Source of the DNA: an uncultured bacterium
Lineage (GTDB): Bacteria; Eisenbacteria; RBG-16-71-46; CAIMUX01
NCBI GenBank assembly: GCA_946886185.1
Contig: CAMPIC010000068.1
Coordinates: 1 to 9,600 of the forward strand
DNA length: 9,600 nucleotides
Direction: 5' to 3'
The position numbers and the translations under genes are program-made. This document shows, in pieces, positions 1 through 6,414 of the stretch (the first letter of the stretch is position 1; each line of letters opens with the position of its first letter). A model generated the notes under the pieces. It was given only the letters and a program-made list of their open reading frames with translations, was not told the DNA's origin and searched no databases.

Positions 1-938
1 CTCTCCTAGCTGTCGGCGGCTGTTCCGACTCATCGGATTCCATCACCAACCCGGATCCCACCTCTCAGAATGAGGTGGATACCGTCCCCTCCATGTCAGA
101 GGTCATGAACGAGATCGACCTTACGGAGGAGCAGGCAGCCGAAGTGGGGCTCGCTCTCGAGGAGTGGCGCAGTCTCGCCGCGGCATCGGTCGTGATCGAG
201 GACGTTCTTCTGGAAGACTCACCCGCGATGGTGTTTCTCGTCCGCGTCGCGCCGACCCTGAGCGCGCCTCAGTTCGCTGCGATGCGACGGCTCGTGGCGG
301 CTTCCATCGCCGAGCGCTCGAACCTCATTGCACCCGATCCGACCGATCGTGGTACCACGTTCCATGCCGGAATCCGCGGCCTATTCAACGGGCTCGAGCT
401 CACGCAGGAGCAAAGCGACGCGATTCGCGACGCGCTGGAGGCCTCGCGCGTGGACGTCCTCGAGCTCTGCCAGCAGTACCGTGCGGGCGAGATCACCGAG
501 GAAGAGCTCCGCACCGGGCGTGATGCTCTGCGAGAAGCGTTGGCGGACGCCATCGATGCGGTCTTGACCGAAGAGCAGCGCACGCAGTTCGAAGAGAACA
601 AGCTGCAGATTCTGACTCGCCGCTTGAACACTCTGCTCCTGCGTTACGAGGATCGCATCGACAACCGGGTCCGGCGGCTCGACATCCTGCTCGATCTTTC
701 TGACGAGCAGGTCAAAGAAGTCAGCACCGTGCTGATGGACGCCCGCCCCGACCTGGAAGACCTGCGGAACAGCGCGGACACCCAGGAAGTCGGATCGGCG
801 GAAGCGTGGGATGCCTTCCGTGCGCTGCAGCTCGAGACCGACGAAGCGGTGAGGGCGGCCCTCACGGAGGAGCAGCGGCAGATCCTCGACGATCTGCGCG
901 CCATGCACGAGCCCTGCGCAATGGGCGTCGAGGTCTAG
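1..938 (+). CDS. LTxxQ-motif (CpxP/Spy-like) lipoprotein, 5' end outside window
   Basis: The reading frame ending at the TAG at 936-938 stays open to the left edge, with the first whole codon at position 3. The first residues read LLAVGGC, a good lipobox with the lipidated Cys at codon 21-23, so the true start lies just upstream of the window. The GTG at 75 and the ATG at 93 are internal. The mature part is predicted to be almost wholly alpha-helical and acidic. It carries six L-(T/S)-x-x-Q motifs whose codons start at 120, 258, 399, 564, 696 and 861. CpxP/Spy family proteins (LTXXQ motif) normally have two such motifs and act as periplasmic chaperones or stress sensors. Here three pairs appear in tandem on a membrane-anchored lipoprotein. 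Envelope location is well supported by the lipobox. A chaperone or metal-stress role is only inferred from the motif. A strong terminator follows about 55 bases downstream. Confidence 0.8.
   Translation, partial: LLAVGGCSDSSDSITNPDPTSQNEVDTVPSMSEVMNEIDLTEEQAAEVGLALEEWRSLAAASVVIEDVLLEDSPAMVFLVRVAPTLSAPQFAAMRRLVAASIAERSNLIAPDPTDRGTTFHAGIRGLFNGLELTQEQSDAIRDALEASRVDVLELCQQYRAGEITEEELRTGRDALREALADAIDAVLTEEQRTQFEENKLQILTRRLNTLLLRYEDRIDNRVRRLDILLDLSDEQVKEVSTVLMDARPDLEDLRNSADTQEVGSAEAWDAFRALQLETDEAVRAALTEEQRQILDDLRAMHEPCAMGVEV
120..938 (+). repeat. Three tandem LTxxQ-pair modules
   Basis: Inside the lipoprotein the motifs are LTEEQ (120), LSAPQ (258), LTQEQ (399), LTEEQ (564), LSDEQ (696) and LTEEQ (861). 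Spacings are 46, 47, 55, 44 and 55 codons. The second and third modules are offset by exactly 99 codons for both motifs (399 to 696 and 564 to 861), and the first module is 93 codons long. This indicates internal duplication of a CpxP-like helical unit at protein level. The DNA itself is diverged. Confidence 0.65.
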
Positions 939-992
939 TCGTCGAGACATGCGATCTGATTGCGAGATCGCGCGTCTGGGGTAGCCAGTCGA

Positions 993-1032
993 GAGAGGTC
1001 CCCGAGGCTCGTCCTCGGGGGCCTTTCAATTT
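993..1032 (+). terminator. Rho-independent terminator after the lipoprotein gene
   Basis: CCCCGAGG (1000-1007), loop CTCGT, then CCTCGGGG (1013-1020) form a perfect 8-bp GC-rich stem. Pairing continues outward between 993-999 and 1021-1027 with two G-U pairs, giving about 15 bp in all. The 3' side runs into TTTC and then AATTT. It lies 54 bases past the stop codon at 938 and before the next start at 1101, which separates the two transcripts. The T-run is interrupted, but the stem is strong. Confidence 0.75.
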
Positions 1033-1088
1033 ATCCGCGCGTTCCAGTAAGGTTTTGCGATTACCCGCTGCTTCGTCCCCGTTTCATG

Positions 1089-1097
1089 AAGGAGAGG
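1089..1097 (+). promoter_or_regulatory. Ribosome binding site that decides the GTG start at 1101
   Basis: AAGGAGAGG lies just upstream of the GTG at 1101, with 6 bases between GGAG and the start codon. The in-frame ATG at 1086 overlaps this site and has no Shine-Dalgarno sequence of its own, so the GTG is preferred. Confidence 0.7.
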
Positions 1098-1100
1098 CTC

Positions 1101-3230
1101 GTGACTCGAAACCTTCGACGACTCCTCCTCGCACTCCTCGCCTGCGCACCGCTCGACGCCAGTCGAGCAGGTCCGCACGCCGGCGGAACCTTGCTCGTTC
1201 ATGCGACCAACCAGGAGTACTCCGTCGGCCAGTCCTATTGCGAGACGGAGCCTCCGGCGAGCTGCGAAACGGTCAGCACGCGGGTGGATGTGTCCAATCC
1301 CTCGGTCTGGGTGGTGTATGGAGCCTTTCTCGATGCCGAGACTCCCCGGCTGCGCGGAATCGAATTCGGAGTGACATACAGCCCCGCGATCGAGGTCGTG
1401 GCGCATGGATCGTGCGCGGATCTGGAGCGTTCGATGCTCGGATGGCCGTCGTCCGGCACCGGCACCATCATCGTCTGGTTCGACAATCAAGTCGGACAGC
1501 TGGTTCCGGCCTATTGGTTCGCCGGGTACGCGGCCACGGCCGGCGCATCGACCGCAACGTTTCAGGTGGGTCCACATCCAGAGAACGGAGGACACTTCGG
1601 CGACGACTCGATCATTCCCGTGGCCGACGAGATCGCCGCTTATGGATCTCTCGGATTCGGAATGGACGGAACGGCGCCCTGTCCGGAGCGACGTACCTTC
1701 ACGATTCGGCCCGATGGAACGGGAGACGTGCCCACGATCGCGGACGCCATTCGTATCGCGGCGGCCGGAAGCGTGATCCAGCTCGAGGATGGGATTTATC
1801 GAGGTCCTGGAAATCGCGATCTGGAGTTCAACCACACTCCGTTGACGCTGCGTTCGATCTCCGGGAATCCCCAAGCGTGTGTCATCGACTGCGGAGGAAG
1901 TCTCGGAGAGAGTCATCGAGGAATCTGGATCCGCTGGCTGGAGGACACGCAGTCGCTCGTGACCGGAATCAAGTTCATCAATGGATATGCGGGATGGGAG
2001 ATGTATCCCCACCTGGAAGGCGGCGCGATCAAGGTCGACACCGGCGCTTCGCTGCGCATCTCCAACTGCATCTTCGAAGACTGCGTCGCGGTCAACTCGG
2101 GAGGTGCGGTCGACGCCGGCGGCCTGCGCGTGGAGATAGAGGACTGCATCTTCCGAGGGAATCGGAGCACCGGATACGGAGGCGGGGCCTTGGCCGGAGG
2201 AGGCTCTTTCCTGATTCGGAACTGCCTCTTCGAAAAGAACACGTCGAAGGTGGAAGCCGGAGGCGTCTGGGTGACGAACGGCACCCTCGAAATGGAGGAC
2301 TGCCTGTTCCTCGGCAATCGATCCGCGTTCGGCGGCGGCATGGTCGCCTACGGGGTCGAGGGGACGATCCGCAACTCCACCTGGTTCGAAAACCAGGCCA
2401 CGCAATCGGGCGGCGCACTTTACTGCCGTCAGGGAAATCTGGTCGTGGAGCAGTCCACGTTCGCCTCCAACCGCGGAATTCGCGGAGGCGCCATCGCCGC
2501 GCGATCCAGTGGATCGACCGGCCTCTCGTTGCGGCGGTCGATCATTGCGTTCAACGAAGGGGAATCAGAGATCTATTGCGGCACGGGCAGGATCGAGCTA
2601 CGCAATTGCGATGTGTGGAGCGACGGGGGTGAGGTGTTTACGGGCTGCATGATCGAAGGATGGAACGAACGAGGGAATTTCTCGGTCGATCCGCTCTTTT
2701 GCGATCTTCTCCAAGGTGATCTGCGCTTGCAGGAGGCCTCCCCATGCGTGATCGACGATGGATTCGGAGCGCGCCCGCTGGGCGCATGGCCGGTCGGCTG
2801 CGGATTGATCGACGGCCAGCCCGGACTCCTCCTCGCCGGAGCACTCTCGGGAGCAGCCGGGCAGGACGATCCCGAGCCGGGCCTCGAAGCGGAGCAGTCG
2901 CGGCAGAGGAAGCTGGACGAAGGTCTGGCTCCGCCCGTGGAGAGTTTGCCCATCACGATTTCGGCGTTTCCGAATCCATTCCGCGACGCGACCTCCATCG
3001 AGCTTTCCTTCGCGGAAGCAGCCTCGTCCGGCGCCGTTCGTGTAGACGTCTTCGATCTGAGCGGCCGTTCGGTGCGCCGGCTCGAAGGCGTGGCGGATGG
3101 CGCGGGACCGTTCCGCATCGTTTGGGACGGGCGTGACGACGCTGGGCGCGAGACTCCCGTCGGCACCTACTTCGCGCGCGCTAGCTCGGGGCCACGGACG
3201 ACGACTCTGCAACTCGTGCGCGTGCGCTGA
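1101..3230 (+). CDS. Secreted Pmp-like beta-helix protein with C-terminal FlgD-like sorting domain
   Basis: 709 residues from the GTG at 1101, chosen for its Shine-Dalgarno site. Residues 1-23 form a signal peptide (RNLRR, a Leu/Ala core, cleavage near ASRA). LLAC at 12-15 could alternatively be a lipobox. Residues about 27-190 form an N-terminal beta-rich domain I do not recognise, with several Cys. From residue 198 a pectate-lyase-like right-handed beta-helix begins with the usual opening (PDGTGDVPTIADAI, then GSVIQLEDGIY). Its later turns (2019 to about 2560) repeat GGA(I/V/L) and F-x-x-N, the Chlamydia Pmp repeat signature. Residues 618-709 are an Ig-like FlgD/T9SS type A-like C-terminal domain (FPNPF, DLSGRSVR, VWDGRDDAG, GTYFAR). 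Such proteins are usually surface-exposed or released. No catalytic residues of a polysaccharide lyase are evident, so adhesion or another surface role is equally possible. It converges with the metalloprotease gene. Confidence 0.85.
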   Translation: MTRNLRRLLLALLACAPLDASRAGPHAGGTLLVHATNQEYSVGQSYCETEPPASCETVSTRVDVSNPSVWVVYGAFLDAETPRLRGIEFGVTYSPAIEVVAHGSCADLERSMLGWPSSGTGTIIVWFDNQVGQLVPAYWFAGYAATAGASTATFQVGPHPENGGHFGDDSIIPVADEIAAYGSLGFGMDGTAPCPERRTFTIRPDGTGDVPTIADAIRIAAAGSVIQLEDGIYRGPGNRDLEFNHTPLTLRSISGNPQACVIDCGGSLGESHRGIWIRWLEDTQSLVTGIKFINGYAGWEMYPHLEGGAIKVDTGASLRISNCIFEDCVAVNSGGAVDAGGLRVEIEDCIFRGNRSTGYGGGALAGGGSFLIRNCLFEKNTSKVEAGGVWVTNGTLEMEDCLFLGNRSAFGGGMVAYGVEGTIRNSTWFENQATQSGGALYCRQGNLVVEQSTFASNRGIRGGAIAARSSGSTGLSLRRSIIAFNEGESEIYCGTGRIELRNCDVWSDGGEVFTGCMIEGWNERGNFSVDPLFCDLLQGDLRLQEASPCVIDDGFGARPLGAWPVGCGLIDGQPGLLLAGALSGAAGQDDPEPGLEAEQSRQRKLDEGLAPPVESLPITISAFPNPFRDATSIELSFAEAASSGAVRVDVFDLSGRSVRRLEGVADGAGPFRIVWDGRDDAGRETPVGTYFARASSGPRTTTLQLVRVR
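2019..2560 (+). repeat. Pmp-like GGA(I/V)/FxxN beta-helix turns
   Basis: The Gly-Gly pairs of successive turns start at 2019 (GGAI), 2100 (GGAV), 2181 (GGAL), 2259 (GGVW), 2334 (GGMV), 2409 (GGAL) and 2484 (GGAI), giving periods of 27, 27, 26, 25, 25 and 25 codons. Most turns close with an F-x-x-N-like element (CIFRGN, CLFEKN, CLFLGN, TWFEN, STFASN, IIAFN). The repeat shows at protein level; nucleotide identity between turns is low. Confidence 0.75.
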
Positions 3231-3236
3231 TCGCGA

Positions 3237-4952
3237 CTACTGCAGCTTGACGAGACGCTGCGTGGAGCTGGCACCCGCGGAGGTGCGGGCGCGCACGAAA
3301 TAGGTTCCCGGAGTCGCGGAATGCCCGCCGTCGGTGCTTCCATTCCAGGTCAACGGGAGAGTCCCCGCGAGCACCGGTCCCTGATGCAAGGTGCGCACTC
3401 TCCGTCCCTGGATGTCGATCACCACCACTTCAGCGTCGGCATCGGTTTGCGTTTCCAGGAGGAGCGAGGCGGAATGCTCGAACGGGTTCGTTCCGATCGC
3501 GCGCACGCGCAGCTCCGTGATCTCGTTTGCGACTTCGCCGGTACTGGCCGGCTCCGCCTCGGTGCGATACGAATACGAGGTCACCCCCGTGGTGAAGATG
3601 TTTCCGCACACCAGGACCACTTCGTCGGTCTCGTCGCCGAAGTCCGGAAGGTCGATGAATCCGGCGTCGACCGCGTCGAGCGGGATCTCCTCCACCGACA
3701 GCGGCGTCCCTTCGAAGAACCGGATGACGCGCGCGGACCAGGTGGAATTGTCTCCTCCGTCGAAGAAGAGCCGTTGCGGCATTCCATCGATCATCCGGAC
3801 GTAGTCCGCCGCCCAGTGGTTGACCGTCGCAGGCGTCGGAGGAATGGGATAGCTGGAGCGCACGACCGCGGTGAAGGGAGGCAGCTCCTCTCCGGCGTAG
3901 TAGTACTTCCCGCCTCCGACCGTGGGATCGTCGAGATAGTTCGCCACGAACCAGTTCGGCACGATGCCGGCGAACCGCTCCGCGTAGCCTCGATCCGCCA
4001 GAGTCTGGTCGAATCCCGCGATGCTGTTGGCAGGATCCGCGACCAGATCGAGGATGGTCGCCTGCCCGCCGAACTGCTCGTAGAAGTAGAGCATCCAGAG
4101 GTAGGTCTTCACGTAGTCCGCGAAACCGCCGTTCCACGCCGTGAGATTGTTGTCCGGATTGCCGGGGAACGAAGTCACCTGATCGGGATGTCCATAGAGC
4201 CACATCGCGAGCTCTCCGCATCCTTCATTGACCCACGGCGATTCATTGTCGTCGGCGAGCCAGTGGATCATGTGTTGAAACTCGTGGGCCTGCACCGAGA
4301 TGAGATAGTCGCCGCCCGGATCGAACACGCTCGAGTTCATGTAGAGCACTTCGCATTCGTTGGAGGCAAAATCCTGCGTTCCGTCGGGGTACTGGTCGAA
4401 GGGCCAGAAGAATCCATCCGAGCTGACGTCGAAGTCGTAGTAGAGGACGTAGATCTTGGGATCCTCATCCAACTCGTCGGGGGACGGGCCGAAGTTGGAC
4501 GTGTTGAGCTCGTAGATACCCTGCTCGGGGAATTGGCCGAGCGAGCTGTGGTCCCACGCCTCGATCATCCGATCGACATCCTCCTGGAAGACGTTGGTCA
4601 GCCACTGGGAGTCCTCGACCACGATGTACACGTTGGTTCCCTCGCCGCGCACCGTGCACATCTTCTCCTCGGCCACCGGAAAGCCGGCCAGCTTCCAGGT
4701 GTACCAGATCCAGGAATCGCCCACGTCGGGATCCTCGGGCGGAGTCATCGCCTGGCGGGCCGCCGGCTGCATCTGCTCCTGTGGGACGGGTTGGATCAAC
4801 GGCTGATACTCGGTCCCGATGCGCGGCTGCACGCAATCGATCGCGGAGGCGGGTGAGAAGGTCGAGATCGAGAGCGCAAAGATCGCTACGGGGAGAGGCG
4901 AGACACGGGCGGCGGTCGAAGACGAGGAGAACCAGCGTGGAATCGAAACCAT
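3237..4952 (-). CDS. Secreted HExxH zinc metalloprotease (M30-like) with C-terminal sorting domain
   Basis: 571 residues; the ATG at 4952 is preceded by GGGAGG at good spacing. Residues 1-37 are a signal peptide ending in SPASA. The catalytic signature is H223-E224-F-Q-H227 followed by M-I-H-W, then W-V-N-E243-G-C-G-E247. This fits a gluzincin with two His ligands, a Glu base at 224 and E243 or E247 as the third ligand. The HEFQHMIHW context and the following aromatic helix (DYVKTYLWMLYFYEQFGG, about 279-296) resemble hyicolysin-type M30 proteases and related immune-inhibitor-A-like enzymes. I am sure of metalloprotease, less sure of the family number. Residues about 480-571 are a FlgD-like/T9SS-like C-terminal domain (TNPF, DIQGRRVRTL, TWNGSTDGG, GTYFVRA), suggesting export to the surface or medium. 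It lies 74 bases downstream of the DUF697-like gene on the same strand and could be co-transcribed with it. Confidence 0.87.
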   Translation of the reverse strand: MVSIPRWFSSSSTAARVSPLPVAIFALSISTFSPASAIDCVQPRIGTEYQPLIQPVPQEQMQPAARQAMTPPEDPDVGDSWIWYTWKLAGFPVAEEKMCTVRGEGTNVYIVVEDSQWLTNVFQEDVDRMIEAWDHSSLGQFPEQGIYELNTSNFGPSPDELDEDPKIYVLYYDFDVSSDGFFWPFDQYPDGTQDFASNECEVLYMNSSVFDPGGDYLISVQAHEFQHMIHWLADDNESPWVNEGCGELAMWLYGHPDQVTSFPGNPDNNLTAWNGGFADYVKTYLWMLYFYEQFGGQATILDLVADPANSIAGFDQTLADRGYAERFAGIVPNWFVANYLDDPTVGGGKYYYAGEELPPFTAVVRSSYPIPPTPATVNHWAADYVRMIDGMPQRLFFDGGDNSTWSARVIRFFEGTPLSVEEIPLDAVDAGFIDLPDFGDETDEVVLVCGNIFTTGVTSYSYRTEAEPASTGEVANEITELRVRAIGTNPFEHSASLLLETQTDADAEVVVIDIQGRRVRTLHQGPVLAGTLPLTWNGSTDGGHSATPGTYFVRARTSAGASSTQRLVKLQ

Positions 4953-4958
4953 GGGAGA

Positions 4959-4964
4959 CCTCCC
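4959..4964 (-). promoter_or_regulatory. Ribosome binding site of the metalloprotease gene
   Basis: On the minus strand GGGAGG is followed by 6 bases (TCTCCC) and then the ATG at 4952. This supports the start that gives a complete signal peptide. The adjacent TCTCCC can partly pair with GGGAG, but the loop would be too short for a stable hairpin. Confidence 0.7.
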
Positions 4965-5026
4965 GAACGAGGATGGAGACGCGATTGTCCGCAGATGGGA
5001 CCGTTGAAGAGAGTAGCAGACCCGTG

Positions 5027-6358
5027 TCAGGCGCCGAAGAACTCGGCCACGCGCTCCCAGAATCGGACCGATTCGCGAGCCACGGCAGGATCGTTCGGCA
5101 CATCGCCTTCAGGGAAACGGGCCGCGCGCGATTCGGGCAGGACGCCACCCGCTGGCTCGCCACGCTTCGTTGACTCTGTGCGCTCTGCCAGCTCGCCGCG
5201 ACCCGGCGCCGGGCCGGATGCCTCGGCACGTTCCGCGCCTACTGGTTTGCCACGTTCGCGATCGACGCCCGCCCGCGTCCAATCACGCAGCGCCGATTGC
5301 GAGGCGCGCATCGCCTTGTCGCCTACGCGTCCGGCGAAGCGCGTGAGCTCTTGCGCGACGCTGGAGCCGATGCCCGTGACTCCGCGAACGGCCGTCTGCG
5401 GTCCCTGCACTGCTCCCTGGACCACGAGCCGCCGAGTCGCGGAAGCGATGCGGCGCGCGCCCTGCGCGACGACGCCGCCGAGCAGCGCGGCCGCTTCCAC
5501 CGAAGCGCTGCGGACCACTTCCTGCCGATTGCCCACCACGACTCCGCAGTAGCGTCGCGCCAGGATGCCGACCCGCAACGTGAGCAGCGAGTTGGCCGAT
5601 CCATCGAGGAGGCTCTGCACCATCAGGGAGACGAGAGGCGTCGTTCCGCTGACCGGCACGAAACCGGAGAGCGCCGCGGAAACCGGCGCGCCCAAGACGG
5701 CGAGCAGCTCGCTGTCCTGGATCTCTCCCGCCAGGAACGCGGATCCTCCGACGTTCGCGTAGAGCCTCCAGAGCTCGCGGGCGTTGGGTCGCTGGTAGTA
5801 GATCTCGGCGATCTCCTTGACCATGCGGATTTGCGTCGCGAAAACGATGGCGGTGTCGAGCCTTCCGCTCTGAGAGGCTCCCGTCACCACGAAGACGGCC
5901 GCGGCATGCTCGATGATCCTGCGATTGGCCACAGCATCGAGGTGACGCGTCGCCGCGTTCAGCTCCTCGAGAAGAGCGGCCACCGCCTCGGTCCCCGGCT
6001 CTTTTCCGCGGGCATCGTGCCGCGCCTGTTTCAGCTGCTCCTTGCGCGGATACATCGCGAGGGCCGGTCCGTTCGCGAGGATGCGATCCGCGTAGCGCTG
6101 CAAATACCGAGACCAGCGGCGGCCCGAATGCTCCGAGGGTGGTACGAGCGCGGCGGGAAGTGCGAGAATGCGAAGCGCGGGCAGGACCAGGAGGAGGAAG
6201 GCGCCCACGCCGATCAGAGCGAGCACGATCCAACCCCAGATCGGATCGATCTGCGACGCTTCCTGATAGACGAAGAGAGCCGAGCCGACGACTCCCACGA
6301 GCGCGAAGATCCCCATCCCGATTCCGATCGGAACGAGGATCTTTTTCAACGTTTCCAT
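5027..6358 (-). CDS. Two-TM membrane protein with DUF697/YcjF-like core
   Basis: 443 residues from the ATG at 6358. In-frame coding could extend to a GTG at 6427, but that would overlap the divergent SDR start, and METLKK leads directly into the first membrane helix. Neither start has a clear Shine-Dalgarno site. TM helices lie at about residues 7-30 and 42-65. A charged, probably cytoplasmic helical stretch follows (75-150). The core at about 150-280 (VFVVTGASQSGRLDTAIVF, MVKEIAEIYY, then a Gly/Pro/Ser-rich hydrophobic FVPVSGTTPLVSLMV and LRVGILARRY) resembles DUF697, the family of E. coli YcjF and of C-terminal domains of some small GTPases. Residues about 360-425 are low-complexity, rich in Gly, Glu, Arg and Pro, and end in a short amphipathic helix (ESVRFWERVAEFFGA). 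DUF697 proteins usually accompany a YcjX-type GTPase; none is visible here. The function is unknown. The family call is from pattern memory and moderate. Confidence 0.65.
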   Translation of the reverse strand: METLKKILVPIGIGMGIFALVGVVGSALFVYQEASQIDPIWGWIVLALIGVGAFLLLVLPALRILALPAALVPPSEHSGRRWSRYLQRYADRILANGPALAMYPRKEQLKQARHDARGKEPGTEAVAALLEELNAATRHLDAVANRRIIEHAAAVFVVTGASQSGRLDTAIVFATQIRMVKEIAEIYYQRPNARELWRLYANVGGSAFLAGEIQDSELLAVLGAPVSAALSGFVPVSGTTPLVSLMVQSLLDGSANSLLTLRVGILARRYCGVVVGNRQEVVRSASVEAAALLGGVVAQGARRIASATRRLVVQGAVQGPQTAVRGVTGIGSSVAQELTRFAGRVGDKAMRASQSALRDWTRAGVDRERGKPVGAERAEASGPAPGRGELAERTESTKRGEPAGGVLPESRAARFPEGDVPNDPAVARESVRFWERVAEFFGA

Positions 6359-6401
6359 GGACCGAGTCTGGGCGGGCGCGCAGACAGGGTCAAGGTGGCA
6401 C

Positions 6402-6407
6402 GAGGAG
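6402..6407 (+). promoter_or_regulatory. Ribosome binding site of the SDR gene
   Basis: GAGGAG followed by 7 bases precedes the ATG at 6415. It fixes the SDR start, although the open frame continues far upstream over the opposite-strand gene. Confidence 0.65.
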
Positions 6408-6414
6408 ACGACCG

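Noticed and set aside
1033..1085. Possible promoter for the beta-helix gene after the terminator
   Set aside because: A promoter must be near, but I cannot find a convincing -35/-10 pair, and consensus in this lineage is unknown.
806..2632. 608-codon open frame on the + strand overlapping the lipoprotein end and most of the beta-helix gene
   Set aside because: Very rich in Arg, Ser and Gly with no domain pattern, it is the off-frame shadow of high-GC coding DNA. The overlapping frames have a lipobox or signal peptide, repeats and recognisable domains.
3321..4856. 511-codon open frame on the + strand opposite the metalloprotease
   Set aside because: Antisense shadow rich in His, Arg, Val and Glu, without a Shine-Dalgarno site or motif. 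The minus strand encodes a complete HExxH protease with a signal peptide.
4953..5026. Search for a terminator or promoter between the membrane-protein and protease genes
   Set aside because: No stable hairpin with a U-tract and no clear promoter boxes; GGGAG/CTCCC at the protease ribosome binding site leaves only a 2-base loop.
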